Of a stretch of 64,000 nucleotides of DNA, positions 16,337-24,267 are shown piece by piece. The stretch is from Streptomyces alboflavus. GTDB lineage: Bacteria; Actinomycetota; Actinomycetes; Streptomycetales; Streptomycetaceae. Positions within the stretch are counted from its first letter, which is position 1. The number at the start of each line of letters is the position of its first letter. Below the pieces are notes generated by a model. It was not told the origin of the DNA, did not search any database, and saw only the letters and a list, made by a program, of their open reading frames with translations. The translations under genes and the position numbers were made by a program. The stretch lies in assembly GCF_000716675.1 (NCBI RefSeq), contig NZ_JNXT01000017.1, positions 124,001 through 188,000 of the forward strand, written 5' to 3'.

Positions 16337-16921
16337 TCACTGCCCGCCGCTGGGGCGGGTGCCGCGCCGGCGGCGCGGCGGGGCCTCGGTCGGTTCGTGC
16401 CAGGTCAGCGCGACCGCGACGTCAGGTTGCAGGGGGCCGAACTGCTCGGCCTCCTCCGGCTCGGTGAGGAACAGCACGGGACGGCCCTCTTCGTCGCGGG
16501 CACTGGTAACGGGGCCTGCACGGTGGGCCATCGGGAAGTCGGGGTTGATGGCGAGCTGCACGACGGCGGCGCGGTCGCAGGCCGCCAGCTGGTCGAGCAA
16601 GTCGCCGACGGTCGGCTCGGGCTGTGTGTCGAGCGGCTCGGTGCCCTTGGCTTCGGCGATGAACACCACCGGCCGGTCGGCGTCGTCACGGGTGGGGACC
16701 ACGCCGCCCAGGCGGCGGGCCGTGCGGGCGAAGGGGTTGATCCACAAACGGACCACCACGTCGCGGTCGCTGGCGGACAGGCTCTCCAGCAGGTCGCCGA
16801 CGGTCAGCTCCGGGGCCAAGGTGTTCTCCTTGTAGTAACGGGCGCCCCACCAGGGGCCGAGGGCAGGGTACGTGCCGTACGTGAGCGGCAGATACGAGCC
16901 GCGCGGTGGCAGTGGGCTCAC
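16337..16921 (-). CDS. Hypothetical protein with tandem 60-residue repeat
   Basis: 194 residues from GTG 16921, overlapping the preceding stop (GTGA). Two homologous halves follow each other: TVGDLLESLSASDRDVVVRLWINPF...RPVVFIAEA and TVGDLLDQLAACDRAAVVQLAINPDF...RPVLFLTEP. The unit reads as helix, strand, Arg-Pro-Val strand, suggesting a small alpha/beta domain duplicated in tandem. It ends PPRRRRGTRP-SGGQ, a basic tail. No family recognised. Lies in a DUF317 operon. Confidence 0.6.
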   Translation of the reverse strand: MSPLPPRGSYLPLTYGTYPALGPWWGARYYKENTLAPELTVGDLLESLSASDRDVVVRLWINPFARTARRLGGVVPTRDDADRPVVFIAEAKGTEPLDTQPEPTVGDLLDQLAACDRAAVVQLAINPDFPMAHRAGPVTSARDEEGRPVLFLTEPEEAEQFGPLQPDVAVALTWHEPTEAPPRRRRGTRPSGGQ

Positions 16922-17277
16922 AGCGGCCGGGAGGTGGCCAGCACGCGCTGGACCGTAGCCGCGACGATCTCCGCCGGCGTTTCGGTGTCGAAGCAGATCC
17001 GGTAGCCGGGGACCTTGGCGGTACCGGTGACCGCCAGCGTCCAGCCGTCGCCGTCGGTGCCGGGGCGCCCCAGAGGGAACCATCCGAGGTAGAAGCGGCC
17101 GTCCTTGCTGCTGACGTGGACATCGGCCCGGTCGTCCACGACGAGGTTGAAGAACTCCGCCTTGAACAGGTCGGTGACCATCGTCGGCTGGCCGGGGCCC
17201 AGCTGCCACGAGCGCAGCCGCAGCGCCTCGGTAGTGGTGGAGAATCCGGGTGTGGACGCGTCCACGGTCACGGGCAT
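16918..17277 (-). CDS. Short DUF317-like protein (single repeat)
   Basis: About 119 residues with one DUF317-type repeat: DVHVSSKDGRFYLGWFPLG, DGWTLAVTGTAKVPGYRICFDTETPAEIVAATVQRVL. This is the C-terminal half of the family pattern (a strand pair then a T-P-x-E-I-V helix). Start is ambiguous: ATG 17277 or GTG 17271, the latter better spaced from AGAGAGG. First gene of a three-gene run with GTGA overlap downstream. Confidence 0.6.
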   Translation of the reverse strand: MPVTVDASTPGFSTTTEALRLRSWQLGPGQPTMVTDLFKAEFFNLVVDDRADVHVSSKDGRFYLGWFPLGRPGTDGDGWTLAVTGTAKVPGYRICFDTETPAEIVAATVQRVLATSRPL

Positions 17278-17363
17278 CACCTCTCTGACCTGGGGTTTCG
17301 GGGAAGGTCGTCTACGTTGACATGCCCCTGGCGGCTTCCACCAGTCCTTTCGCGATCTTTCCT

Positions 17364-17414
17364 GTCTGCCCCCGGCGAACTGCCGAAACCGACTGCCGCA
17401 GGCACCGGGCAGAC
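17364..17414 (-). terminator. Inverted repeat after the GNAT gene
   Basis: GTCTGCCC (17364-17371) and GGGCAGAC (17407-17414) are exact inverted repeats with a 35-base internal region, located just past the minus-strand stop at 17429. Likely terminator of the GNAT-like gene; the long loop lowers confidence. Confidence 0.4.
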
Positions 17415-17428
17415 GGTCGAGCCTTCGC

Positions 17429-18164
17429 CTATGCGCGTGTTGCCGCCGACCAGGCGGCCCCGAGTTCCACGAGCCTGCGGCGGAGCTGGCTTCGCTGGTC
17501 CTCCAGGACCAGTGAGGTGGGCGACAGGACCAAGACGTTGTCCCGGTACGGGAGGAACCCGAGCTGCTCCCACCCTCTGGCGATCTTGGTTGTGACGCGG
17601 TCCCACTCGGCTTCGTTCCGCAGGCTGTCCGCGCTCAGGTCGGAGACTCCGGGCGAGCACGCCACGGCTCGGCATCCGGGCATGAGCCGGAAGATGGCCT
17701 CTGCGGCGAGGATCACGCCCAGGCCGTGCCCCCTCCATTCCTCGTGCAGGGTGACGCGGTCCATGACGAGCAGGGCGGAGCCGTTGTACTCCAGTAGCTC
17801 GCTGACCTCGTCCGTGTAGTAGCCGGTGGCGGGGTCGAGGAGGACCTGGGCGATCTCGTAGAGGTCCTCCGACTCCTCCTCCATGGCCGCGAACGCGTTG
17901 CGCCCGCGGTCAAGGTGCACGCGGAAGAAGGTCATCGAACCGGCCGCGCTGTCACTCACGGTGTGCGCCGGGCAGTGTTCTGCTTCGCACGCGCCGGGCG
18001 CCGCCGGGCAACGGCTGCCGTCGTGCACCCGGCGACGGTGGAGGATCTCCACGCTCCACTCTTCCAACGCGTCCGCGTGGGGGGGTGTCACTCAGCATGT
18101 CGGCGTAGCCGATGCGCAGGTGCAGCTCGGAGGGGTCGCCGGGGAACGGCAAGGACTCGGTCAC
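17429..18164 (-). pseudogene. GNAT acetyltransferase-like gene with frameshift in a C7 run
   Basis: The 3' frame (from about 18091) has the GNAT acetyl-CoA motif RVTLHEEWRGHGLGVILAAEAIF and downstream GWEQLGFLPYRDNVLVLSP. The natural N-terminus (MTESLPFPGDPSELHLRIGYADML) starts at 18164 in a different frame. The two meet at a run of seven G/C at 18079-18085; one base more or less would join them into about 245 residues. Either a real frameshift, a phase-variable tract or a sequencing error. Confidence 0.6.
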
Positions 18165-18246
18165 CGCGGCAGCCTAATCACACGGAGGGACGAAGCTGTG
18201 ATCGGTCGAGAGGGTTGCCGCTGGGGGCCGACTCCCGTCACCCCTT

Positions 18247-18453
18247 TCAGACGACCTTTCCGGCCGCCGCCGACGCCGTAGCCACACTCTGGGCGAACAG
18301 CCCCACATGACCATCACACGCGTAGAAGCGGCGGCCGTCGTCGGGGCCGGCGCAGGGCTCGAACCACATCACAGCAGCATCTCGACAAGAGTGGTGGTCG
18401 CAGGTGTGGGGGTCGGTGAGCAGTTCCACCAACCCCATCCGCGCGTGAGTCAT
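18247..18453 (-). CDS. Small Cys/His-rich protein
   Basis: 68 residues: TCDHHSCRDAAVMWFEPC then RRFYACDGHVGLFAQ. The C-x-x-H/C pattern and the spacing of later Cys and His suggest a single zinc-binding ribbon. Start ATG 18453 has only a weak ribosome site. Similar small proteins are common in streptomycete plasmids. Function unknown. Confidence 0.45.
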   Translation of the reverse strand: MTHARMGLVELLTDPHTCDHHSCRDAAVMWFEPCAGPDDGRRFYACDGHVGLFAQSVATASAAAGKVV

Positions 18454-18488
18454 GGGTGGAGACTATTGCCTGCGCTGGACACGACGAA

Positions 18489-18520
18489 GCCCCCGGATTC
18501 GCGAAGCGAAGTCCGGGGGC
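18489..18520 (-). terminator. Hairpin after the surface-protein gene
   Basis: GCCCCCGGA (18489-18497) and TCCGGGGGC (18512-18520) form a 9-bp stem with a 14-base loop, 20 bp beyond the minus-strand stop at 18541. A typical GC-rich actinobacterial terminator. Confidence 0.7.
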
Positions 18521-18540
18521 CGTATTCGAGGGGCGTGTTG

Positions 18541-19608
18541 TTAGCTCTCGGTGGAGGTGTCGTTGTCGGAGTCGTCCGTACGGCGTCGGCGTGCGGCCAG
18601 GAGTGCGCCTCCGCCGGCGGCCAGGAGGATTCCGGCGCCGCCGAGCAGCCACGGCGTGGCGTCGGCGCCGGTGTGGGCGAGGGAGCCGTCGGGCTCGGGG
18701 GCCGTGGTGCTCGATGCGGTCTCGTCGGAGGCCGGGGAGCCGGTCGGCTTCTGTGTCGGCTCCGGCGTGCCGTCGTCACCGGAGCCGCCGGACGTCGGCT
18801 TCTCCGTGGGCTTGTCCGTCGGCTTGTCCGTCGGCTTGTCGGTGGGCTTCTCGGTCGGCTTGTCGGTGGGCTTGTCCGTGGGATCGGGGCTCGGCGGGGT
18901 GGTGTGGGTCTTGGCATTGGTGACGGTCACGGTGACCGGGTCGCCGGGCTTGGCCTTGAACTCGCGCTGCCCCTTGTAGAGGTCATACCCCGCGGGCGCC
19001 TTGGTCTCCTTGACCCAGAAGTCGGTGCCGGTGCGGTTGTTGACGGGGAGCTTGGCGGTGGCGGTGCCCTTGTCGCCGGTGGTCAGGGTAAGGAGGGTCT
19101 TGTCGCCGGTGCCGATGTTGACGGTGGCGCCGGGCAGGAGCTTGCCGGTCTTGTCGTCCTTGGCCTTCAGTAGGACGTAGGCGGGCTTGAACGGGTCGAT
19201 GATGGTGAGCGGGGCGTCGGTGCCGGGGGTGACGATGACGTCCTGGTCCTCGACGACGTCGTGCAGCGGGCTGCCGCTGGAGACTTCCTTGAGCCGGTAG
19301 ACGCCCGGCGCCAGGTCCTTGAAGGACAGGTGGCCCTCGGCGTCGGTCTTGCCGCTCCCGGCTTCCTTGCCCTTGGCGTCGTAGAGGGTGAAGGACGCGC
19401 CGGGCAGGACGTCGCCGCCCGGGTCCTTCTTGAGGATGGCGACGCCTCCGCCTTCGGCGGCATTGCGCGGGGCGGGCGTGGTGGAGGCGGACGGGGTCGG
19501 ATCCGGGGTCTGGGCGGAGGCGGTTGGGGCCCAGGCCAGGGATCCGGTCACGGTGGCGGCGACGGTGAGGGCCGCGGTCGGCAGAAGGCGGGCGGGTCGG
19601 GTGTGCAA
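18541..19608 (-). CDS. Sortase-anchored surface protein with SpaA/Cna-B-like domains
   Basis: 355 residues. Signal peptide (residues 1-33, ending PTASA), then two SpaA/Cna-B-type beta domains (about 52-125 and 130-225; GASFTLYDAKGKEAGSGKTDAEG and the PGVYRLKE turn; GATVNIGTGD..., FWVKETKAPAGYDLY), a PT(D/E)K repeat stalk (about 235-270), an LAHTG sorting signal at 310-314, a hydrophobic helix and an RRRR tail. LAXTG is the class E sortase signal of streptomycetes. It could act as a cell-contact adhesin for mating. TTG 19608 follows GAGAG. Confidence 0.82.
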   Translation of the reverse strand: MHTRPARLLPTAALTVAATVTGSLAWAPTASAQTPDPTPSASTTPAPRNAAEGGGVAILKKDPGGDVLPGASFTLYDAKGKEAGSGKTDAEGHLSFKDLAPGVYRLKEVSSGSPLHDVVEDQDVIVTPGTDAPLTIIDPFKPAYVLLKAKDDKTGKLLPGATVNIGTGDKTLLTLTTGDKGTATAKLPVNNRTGTDFWVKETKAPAGYDLYKGQREFKAKPGDPVTVTVTNAKTHTTPPSPDPTDKPTDKPTEKPTDKPTDKPTDKPTEKPTSGGSGDDGTPEPTQKPTGSPASDETASSTTAPEPDGSLAHTGADATPWLLGGAGILLAAGGGALLAARRRRTDDSDNDTSTES

Positions 19609-19656
19609 GTAGGAACTCTCCAGGTAGAGGGCGGAGTTGCTGGGGCGAGGGGTTGG

Positions 19657-20442
19657 TCAGCGGGTCCGGTTCGGGCCGGGGAGCGCAGGGGGCACGGGGA
19701 GTGGCGAGGAGGCGGGCGTCTGCTGCGCCGGGGTCGTCGCCGCGACGTACAGGTGGCGTCGGGTGTGGAACGGGACGTCCTTCACCGCGCGGCTTACCGG
19801 TTCCGTGGAGACCAGGGAGGCGGTGAAGGCGGCGGCCAGCGTGGTGGGCGTGCCGTAGGAGAACCGTGCGCGCCAGTAGGGCTCGCTCGGGTATCCGCCC
19901 GAGGCCGACCAGGTGGGTGAGTCGGCGCCGGTGATGGCGTAACGGTGCCGTACGACGCCGAGGGACTCGGGATCACGGAAGAACTGGGTGCCGTCGGTTT
20001 TGATCTCGTGGCTCCAGCCGCGGGCGAGGAGCTGCATGTACGCCTCCTGCGGCGGGGTGTTGTCCTCCAGCAGTCGGCCCTGGCCGCTCTGGCGGTCTTC
20101 GAGGTAGAGGTCGACCAGTTCGCTGTGGAAGTCGTGCAGCAGCTCAACAGGGGTGGTGGCGTCGAAGGTGACCTGCCAGGCCGCGGGGCCGAACGGGGCG
20201 CGATTGTCGGTGACCGTCCACTTCCCCTTGCGCGGGCTGTCGCCATCGGGGGCCAGGCTGGCGACCAGTCGCAGGCAGGGGCTGGTGGCAAGGGCTGCTC
20301 CGTCGTCGGCTTGGTGCACGGACCAGTCCTCGGGGAAGGGCCAGACCGTAGTGAGGTCGACGGCTCCGGGGCCGGCCAGGTGGCGGGGCAGGACCTTCAC
20401 CTGCTGGCCGGGGTCGAGGTTGGTGAAGGGGTCGGTCGACAT
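19657..20442 (-). CDS. DUF317 protein with Pro-rich basic tail
   Basis: 261 residues. First DUF317 repeat: VKVLPRHLAGPGAVDL...GKWTVTDNRAPFGPAAWQVTFDATTPVELLHDF; second: ARGWSHEIKTDGTQFFRDPESLG...YWRARFSYGTPTTLAAAFTASLV. C-terminus runs through TPASSPLPVPPALPG and ends NRTR, the operon's shared tail type. ATG 20442 follows GAGGA. Eleven bases separate it from the preceding DUF317 gene. Function of the family unknown. Confidence 0.75.
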   Translation of the reverse strand: MSTDPFTNLDPGQQVKVLPRHLAGPGAVDLTTVWPFPEDWSVHQADDGAALATSPCLRLVASLAPDGDSPRKGKWTVTDNRAPFGPAAWQVTFDATTPVELLHDFHSELVDLYLEDRQSGQGRLLEDNTPPQEAYMQLLARGWSHEIKTDGTQFFRDPESLGVVRHRYAITGADSPTWSASGGYPSEPYWRARFSYGTPTTLAAAFTASLVSTEPVSRAVKDVPFHTRRHLYVAATTPAQQTPASSPLPVPPALPGPNRTR

Positions 20443-20452
20443 GGGCGGGTCC

Positions 20453-21289
20453 TCAGCGGCGGCGGGCGGGCAGGGCGGCACCGGCCACGGCCGGTGGGAG
20501 TGTGGTGGTGCTCCAGCGGGGGACGCTGCGCGTGCCGAGCGCGGGCGGGCGGCGGGCGGCGGTCTGCTGGACGTCGAGCGGGGTGGGCGCGGGAGGCTTC
20601 GGTAGCTCGACGGGGGTGAGCTGGGCGAGTTGAGCGAGCCGGGGGCTCAGGTCGGCCTGGTAGCGGGCGATGGGGGCCGGTGCGACAAAGGAGGCCGCCA
20701 TCGCGGCGATCAGCCTCTTCGGGGTGCGTGCGGTGAAGTTCGCCTGAGCACGAGAACTCCGTACGTCAGGTCCGGCCCACAGCGTCACCACTTCGGCGTC
20801 GGGATCGCCGCTGACGACGTCGATGCTCGCGCCGGCCATCTGGTCCGGTGAGACGACCTCGATCAAGCCGCGGGCGAGCGGCTTGCGTTCCCAGCCCGCG
20901 TCCAGCAGGGGCTGGACCGCATCGGTCCACTTGTATGAGTGGTCCGCCAGGAAGCTCTCGCTGTCCTCATCCCACTCGCCGGCCAGGGCGTCGATGAAGT
21001 CGCGGACGATCTCCGGCGGCATCTTGTCGCTGATACTCGCCGTCCAACGGGATGCGGAGACGGCGTCCTTGGCGGCGCTGATCTTCCACACGTCGAAGTC
21101 GTCGCCGAACCAGCCGATCTTGATGCGGTGGTCCGGAGAGGCGATGAGGAGCTGGCACGGTCCGTCGTCGAGATGGTGGTGCGGCCACTCTTTGACGGGC
21201 TCGAAGCTGGGATCGCCGATCCCGCCAAGGCCGGCGAGGTAGCGCGGGAAGACGTAGACATCTCCCTCGATCGGGGTGGGGTCGGTCAT
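20453..21289 (-). CDS. DUF317 protein with ARRR tail
   Basis: 278 residues, two DUF317 repeats: YVFPRYLAGLGGIGD...VWKISAAKDAVSASRWTASISDKMPPEIVRDFIDAL and LLDAGWERKPLARG...QANFTARTPKRLIAAMAASFV. The C-terminal 55 residues are Pro/Ala/Thr-rich with TTTLPPAV and end PARRR. Tandem paralogue of the downstream gene. ATG 21289 chosen over GTG 21295; the ribosome site is weak. Confidence 0.75.
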   Translation of the reverse strand: MTDPTPIEGDVYVFPRYLAGLGGIGDPSFEPVKEWPHHHLDDGPCQLLIASPDHRIKIGWFGDDFDVWKISAAKDAVSASRWTASISDKMPPEIVRDFIDALAGEWDEDSESFLADHSYKWTDAVQPLLDAGWERKPLARGLIEVVSPDQMAGASIDVVSGDPDAEVVTLWAGPDVRSSRAQANFTARTPKRLIAAMAASFVAPAPIARYQADLSPRLAQLAQLTPVELPKPPAPTPLDVQQTAARRPPALGTRSVPRWSTTTLPPAVAGAALPARRR

Positions 21290-21318
21290 GGGCACATCCG
21301 TCGGGGTCGGGTGGGAGG

Positions 21319-22530
21319 TCAGCGGGCGGCTGGCGGGCGCGCGGTGGGCGTGGCCGGCCTTGGCGGAGCGACGGCCGTGGACAGGTACGGTGACACCTGG
21401 GAAGGGGCGAGTTCGGCGAGGACCTGGCGCTTGAGCACGCCGCGCTGGTCGGCGTTCAGGACGGACATATCCAGTCGTCCGGGGCTGGTCTCGAAGGGAC
21501 GCAGCCGGTGGCGGATGTGGTCGTAGCCGACGGGGTGTTCGTCGGCCAGACGGTGCAGGGCCTGGTCGAAGAGGCGGCGGTGTTCGGCGTGGTCGGGTTC
21601 GTCCTGCTCGCGCTGGGTGATGGTCTGGGCGTACTGGCGGGCGACGCGGGTGTTCTCGGCGGTGCGCTGGTGGACGGCGACAAGGAACCGGCGGGCATTG
21701 AGGACGGCGAAGGCGGCTTGCCGCGGCATGACGTCGAGATCGGTGGTGAGCGAGCCGAGCTGGGTGGGGCTGGTGGCCCCGGCGAGCGGGGCGGTCATCT
21801 CGGCCAGTTCGTCCAGCGCGGTGCGCCAGCGACGCAGCAGCAAGGGGTGGCGCAGTTCGACGTTGCGCTCGTCCTGCTCCCGCGCATCGGCGGCGACGGT
21901 GTTACGGAAGGCGAGGGGGCTCTTGGCGAGCAGGTCGTGGACGACCGGGGTCATGGTGGCGAAGAGCAGGCCCTCGCTCGCGCCCCACTCGATGGCGTCG
22001 AACACGTCGGCCGGAGCGGACCGTTGGGCGGGTGGCTCGAGCTGGGTCGCGGCGTATTCCTGGGCGAGGAGTTGCTCGAAGCGGTTGGGGTGGGCGCTGC
22101 GCAGCCAGAGGCGGGCTGTGGCGGCGGAGTCGGTGTCCACCTGGTGTCCGGCGGAGGCGTGGTCTTCGGTGCGGCGCCGGTCGGCTTCTTCGGCGCGGGC
22201 CTGGGCCAGGGCTGAGCCGATCTGCTGGAGCTGGCGCAGGGTGCGCTCGGCCCGCGGGTCACCGGTCCAGGTCATGCGTTCGGAGGCGACCTGTATCTCG
22301 CCCTCGGCCCAGCGCAGCGCGTCGACGAGGTCGTCGCGGAAGTGCGGTCCGTGCAGCAGCTTGCGGGAACTGCGGGGCAGGTGACCGGTCGCGTCCGCGA
22401 TGGCGGCCGTAACCAGGTTGCGGAAGCTGTCCTGCAGGAGCGGCTGGAGTGTCGTGGCGCCCATGTGAGCGACGTCGTTCAGGAGCAGGGAGCGGCGCTC
22501 GGACGGTGAGGGGCGGGAGGGCTGGGGCAT
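21319..22530 (-). CDS. Hypothetical alpha-helical protein
   Basis: 403 residues, almost entirely helical and charged (SFRNLVTAAIADATGHLPRSSRKLLHG; RAERTLRQLQQIGSALAQARAEEADRR; NARRFLVAVHQRTAENTRVARQYAQTI), without signal peptide or membrane segment. The end is Pro-rich (APPRPATPTARPPAAR), like many neighbours. ATG 22530 follows AGGA. No family recognised; a coiled-coil structural or regulatory protein is possible. Confidence 0.6.
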   Translation of the reverse strand: MPQPSRPSPSERRSLLLNDVAHMGATTLQPLLQDSFRNLVTAAIADATGHLPRSSRKLLHGPHFRDDLVDALRWAEGEIQVASERMTWTGDPRAERTLRQLQQIGSALAQARAEEADRRRTEDHASAGHQVDTDSAATARLWLRSAHPNRFEQLLAQEYAATQLEPPAQRSAPADVFDAIEWGASEGLLFATMTPVVHDLLAKSPLAFRNTVAADAREQDERNVELRHPLLLRRWRTALDELAEMTAPLAGATSPTQLGSLTTDLDVMPRQAAFAVLNARRFLVAVHQRTAENTRVARQYAQTITQREQDEPDHAEHRRLFDQALHRLADEHPVGYDHIRHRLRPFETSPGRLDMSVLNADQRGVLKRQVLAELAPSQVSPYLSTAVAPPRPATPTARPPAAR

Positions 22531-22598
22531 GACGGTGGTTCCTGTTCAGCGGGCAGGGCGCGACGAACGTCGTGAAGGGTGCAGGCGGTGCGCGCGAG

Positions 22599-23843
22599 TT
22601 ACGCGGTGGACGCGGACCGCGGAGGTTCGACGGCGACGGTCAGGTGGCTGAGGGCCTCGCCTGCGCGCGCCTGGGCGATCTCGGCCGTGGACGCGGTGGT
22701 GATCAGGAACCCGGCGCGGGCGCTGAACATGTCGCCGGCGGGCGGCAGGACGACGGTGTCGCCGACGATGCGCTGGAAGACGACCCGCTCCAGCCACGGG
22801 GTGCGGGCGGCGAAGCCGTCGTCGAAGTGGCAGTGGGTCAGGGTGCCGGAGGCGCTCGGGTACAGCAGGCGGATCGCGGCGGCGCCGTGGCGGGTGCGGG
22901 TGAGGTCGGGGGCCTGGCCGCAGGCGGTGTCGGCGGCGGCGCGGGCCAGGTCCACGCCGGTGGCGAGCTGGACCAGGTGGCCGATCATGTCGCCGCCGAG
23001 GCGCGCGTTTACTTCGATCAGGCGGGGGCGGCCGTCGACCAGGCGCATCTCGACGTGGCTCACGCCGTCGGTGATGCCGAGCGCCTTGATGGCGGCGGTG
23101 GCGACGGACACCACCTGGTCGAGCAGTGGGTCGGCGGCGTCCACGCTGTGGGCGACTTCCTCGAAGAACGGCGCCTTGCCGAGGGTCTTGCGGGTGACGG
23201 CCACAGCGGTGGTGTAGCCGCGGTGGGTGACGCACTCGACGGAGACCTCGGGTCCGTCGAGGTACTCCTCCACGAGCAACTTGGTGCTTTCGATGCCGTC
23301 GAGGGCGCCGGTGGCGGCGAACTCGAAGGCGTGGGGCAGTTCTTCGGCGCGGTCGACGCGGATGACGCCGATGCTGCCCGCGCGGGCGGCGGACTTGAGC
23401 ACGATCGGGTAGCCGATCGTCTCGGCAGCGAGCGCCGCCTCCAGCAGGGAGCGCACGGTCATCGACGCGGCGGAGGGGACGCCGTGGCGGGCGAACAGGG
23501 TGCGGGCGGTGGCCTTGTTGCGGGCGGCCTCCATCACCTCCGGGCTGTTCGACGGCAGGCCAAGGCGCCGTGCCAGGCGCGCGGTCTGGACGAGGTACCA
23601 CTCGGTCCATGTCGCCACCCCGGCCAGTTCGTGCCGCTCGGCCAGGGCCTGACCGGCGGCGGCCAGCGCCTGGGCGTCGTCGGGATCGGCGATCTCGAAG
23701 TCGGCGATGAACTCCCGCTCCCAGGTGGGCACGGCGGGAGTGATCAGGACGACGTCGTACCGGGCGGCGACGGCTTCGAGGCAGTAGCCGCGGTATGCCT
23801 CGGCCTCCGGACCGGCGGCGGAAACGACAAGGATGGTGGGCAA
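22599..23843 (-). CDS. ATP-grasp ligase
   Basis: 414 residues. The central region is ATP-grasp: N-K-A-T lid (NKATARTLFARHGVPSA), the GYPIVLKSA lysine strand, LVEEYLDGPEVSVECV, and the metal-binding HVEMRLVDGRPRLIEVNARLGGD (Glu and Asn ligands). The N-terminal strand (TILVVSAAGPEAEAYRGYC) is a Rossmann-like lobe as in L-amino acid or carnosine-type ligases. It would join a carboxylate to an amine using ATP. TTG 23843 follows GGAGAG. Next to an MFS exporter and two winged-helix regulators, hinting at a small-molecule or dipeptide product. Confidence 0.78.
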   Translation of the reverse strand: MPTILVVSAAGPEAEAYRGYCLEAVAARYDVVLITPAVPTWEREFIADFEIADPDDAQALAAAGQALAERHELAGVATWTEWYLVQTARLARRLGLPSNSPEVMEAARNKATARTLFARHGVPSAASMTVRSLLEAALAAETIGYPIVLKSAARAGSIGVIRVDRAEELPHAFEFAATGALDGIESTKLLVEEYLDGPEVSVECVTHRGYTTAVAVTRKTLGKAPFFEEVAHSVDAADPLLDQVVSVATAAIKALGITDGVSHVEMRLVDGRPRLIEVNARLGGDMIGHLVQLATGVDLARAAADTACGQAPDLTRTRHGAAAIRLLYPSASGTLTHCHFDDGFAARTPWLERVVFQRIVGDTVVLPPAGDMFSARAGFLITTASTAEIAQARAGEALSHLTVAVEPPRSASTA

Positions 23844-23896
23844 GGACTCTCCAAAAGGAAGCAGCTAAGGGGCAGTTCGGGCACGGCGGGGCCGGT

Positions 23897-24235
23897 TCAG
23901 GAGGTGCGTCGGCGGCGCAGCTCGAAGACGGAGGCCCACTCGGGGTGGTCCGCGACCAGCTGCCGCGCATACAGCGCGGTGTAGTTGTTGTTGAGCCCGC
24001 GCAGCCCCTGCGGGAGTCGCCAGCGCAGGGCCTCGAACAGCTCCTTGAGCCCGATGCGGGTGGCCCCGGCGGCCAGCCGTTCGACCGTCAGCCGCTCCAG
24101 AGCCCGGTAGACGTAGGGGTGTTCGGCATCGAAGGCGAGAAACTGTTCGGTGATGGTGGGCCTGGCCCCCGCACGGGAAGAGGGGCGGGCGACCGGTATG
24201 ACCGTCTGGGCGGCGGCGGGCATGGGCATGGGCAT
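23897..24235 (-). CDS. Small winged-helix-like protein of phage/plasmid type
   Basis: 112 residues: after a Met-Pro repeat start, FLAFDAEHPYVYRALERLTVERLAAGATRIGLKELFEALRWRLP...LNNNYTALYARQLVADHPEWASVFELR. The L-N-N-N-Y-x(3)-Y-A-R pattern with a preceding helix is typical of small proteins in phages and plasmids, probably DNA-binding. GGAG lies eight bases before the first ATG. Ends RRRRTS. Function unknown. Confidence 0.62.
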   Translation of the reverse strand: MPMPMPAAAQTVIPVARPSSRAGARPTITEQFLAFDAEHPYVYRALERLTVERLAAGATRIGLKELFEALRWRLPQGLRGLNNNYTALYARQLVADHPEWASVFELRRRRTS

Positions 24236-24267
24236 GGGGTGGATCTCCAGGGCGAAAGGGCAGGGAG

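Noticed and set aside
18797..18880. Short repeats resembling a CRISPR array
   Set aside because: The repeats are in frame and encode PT(D/E)K units of the surface protein; no spacers.
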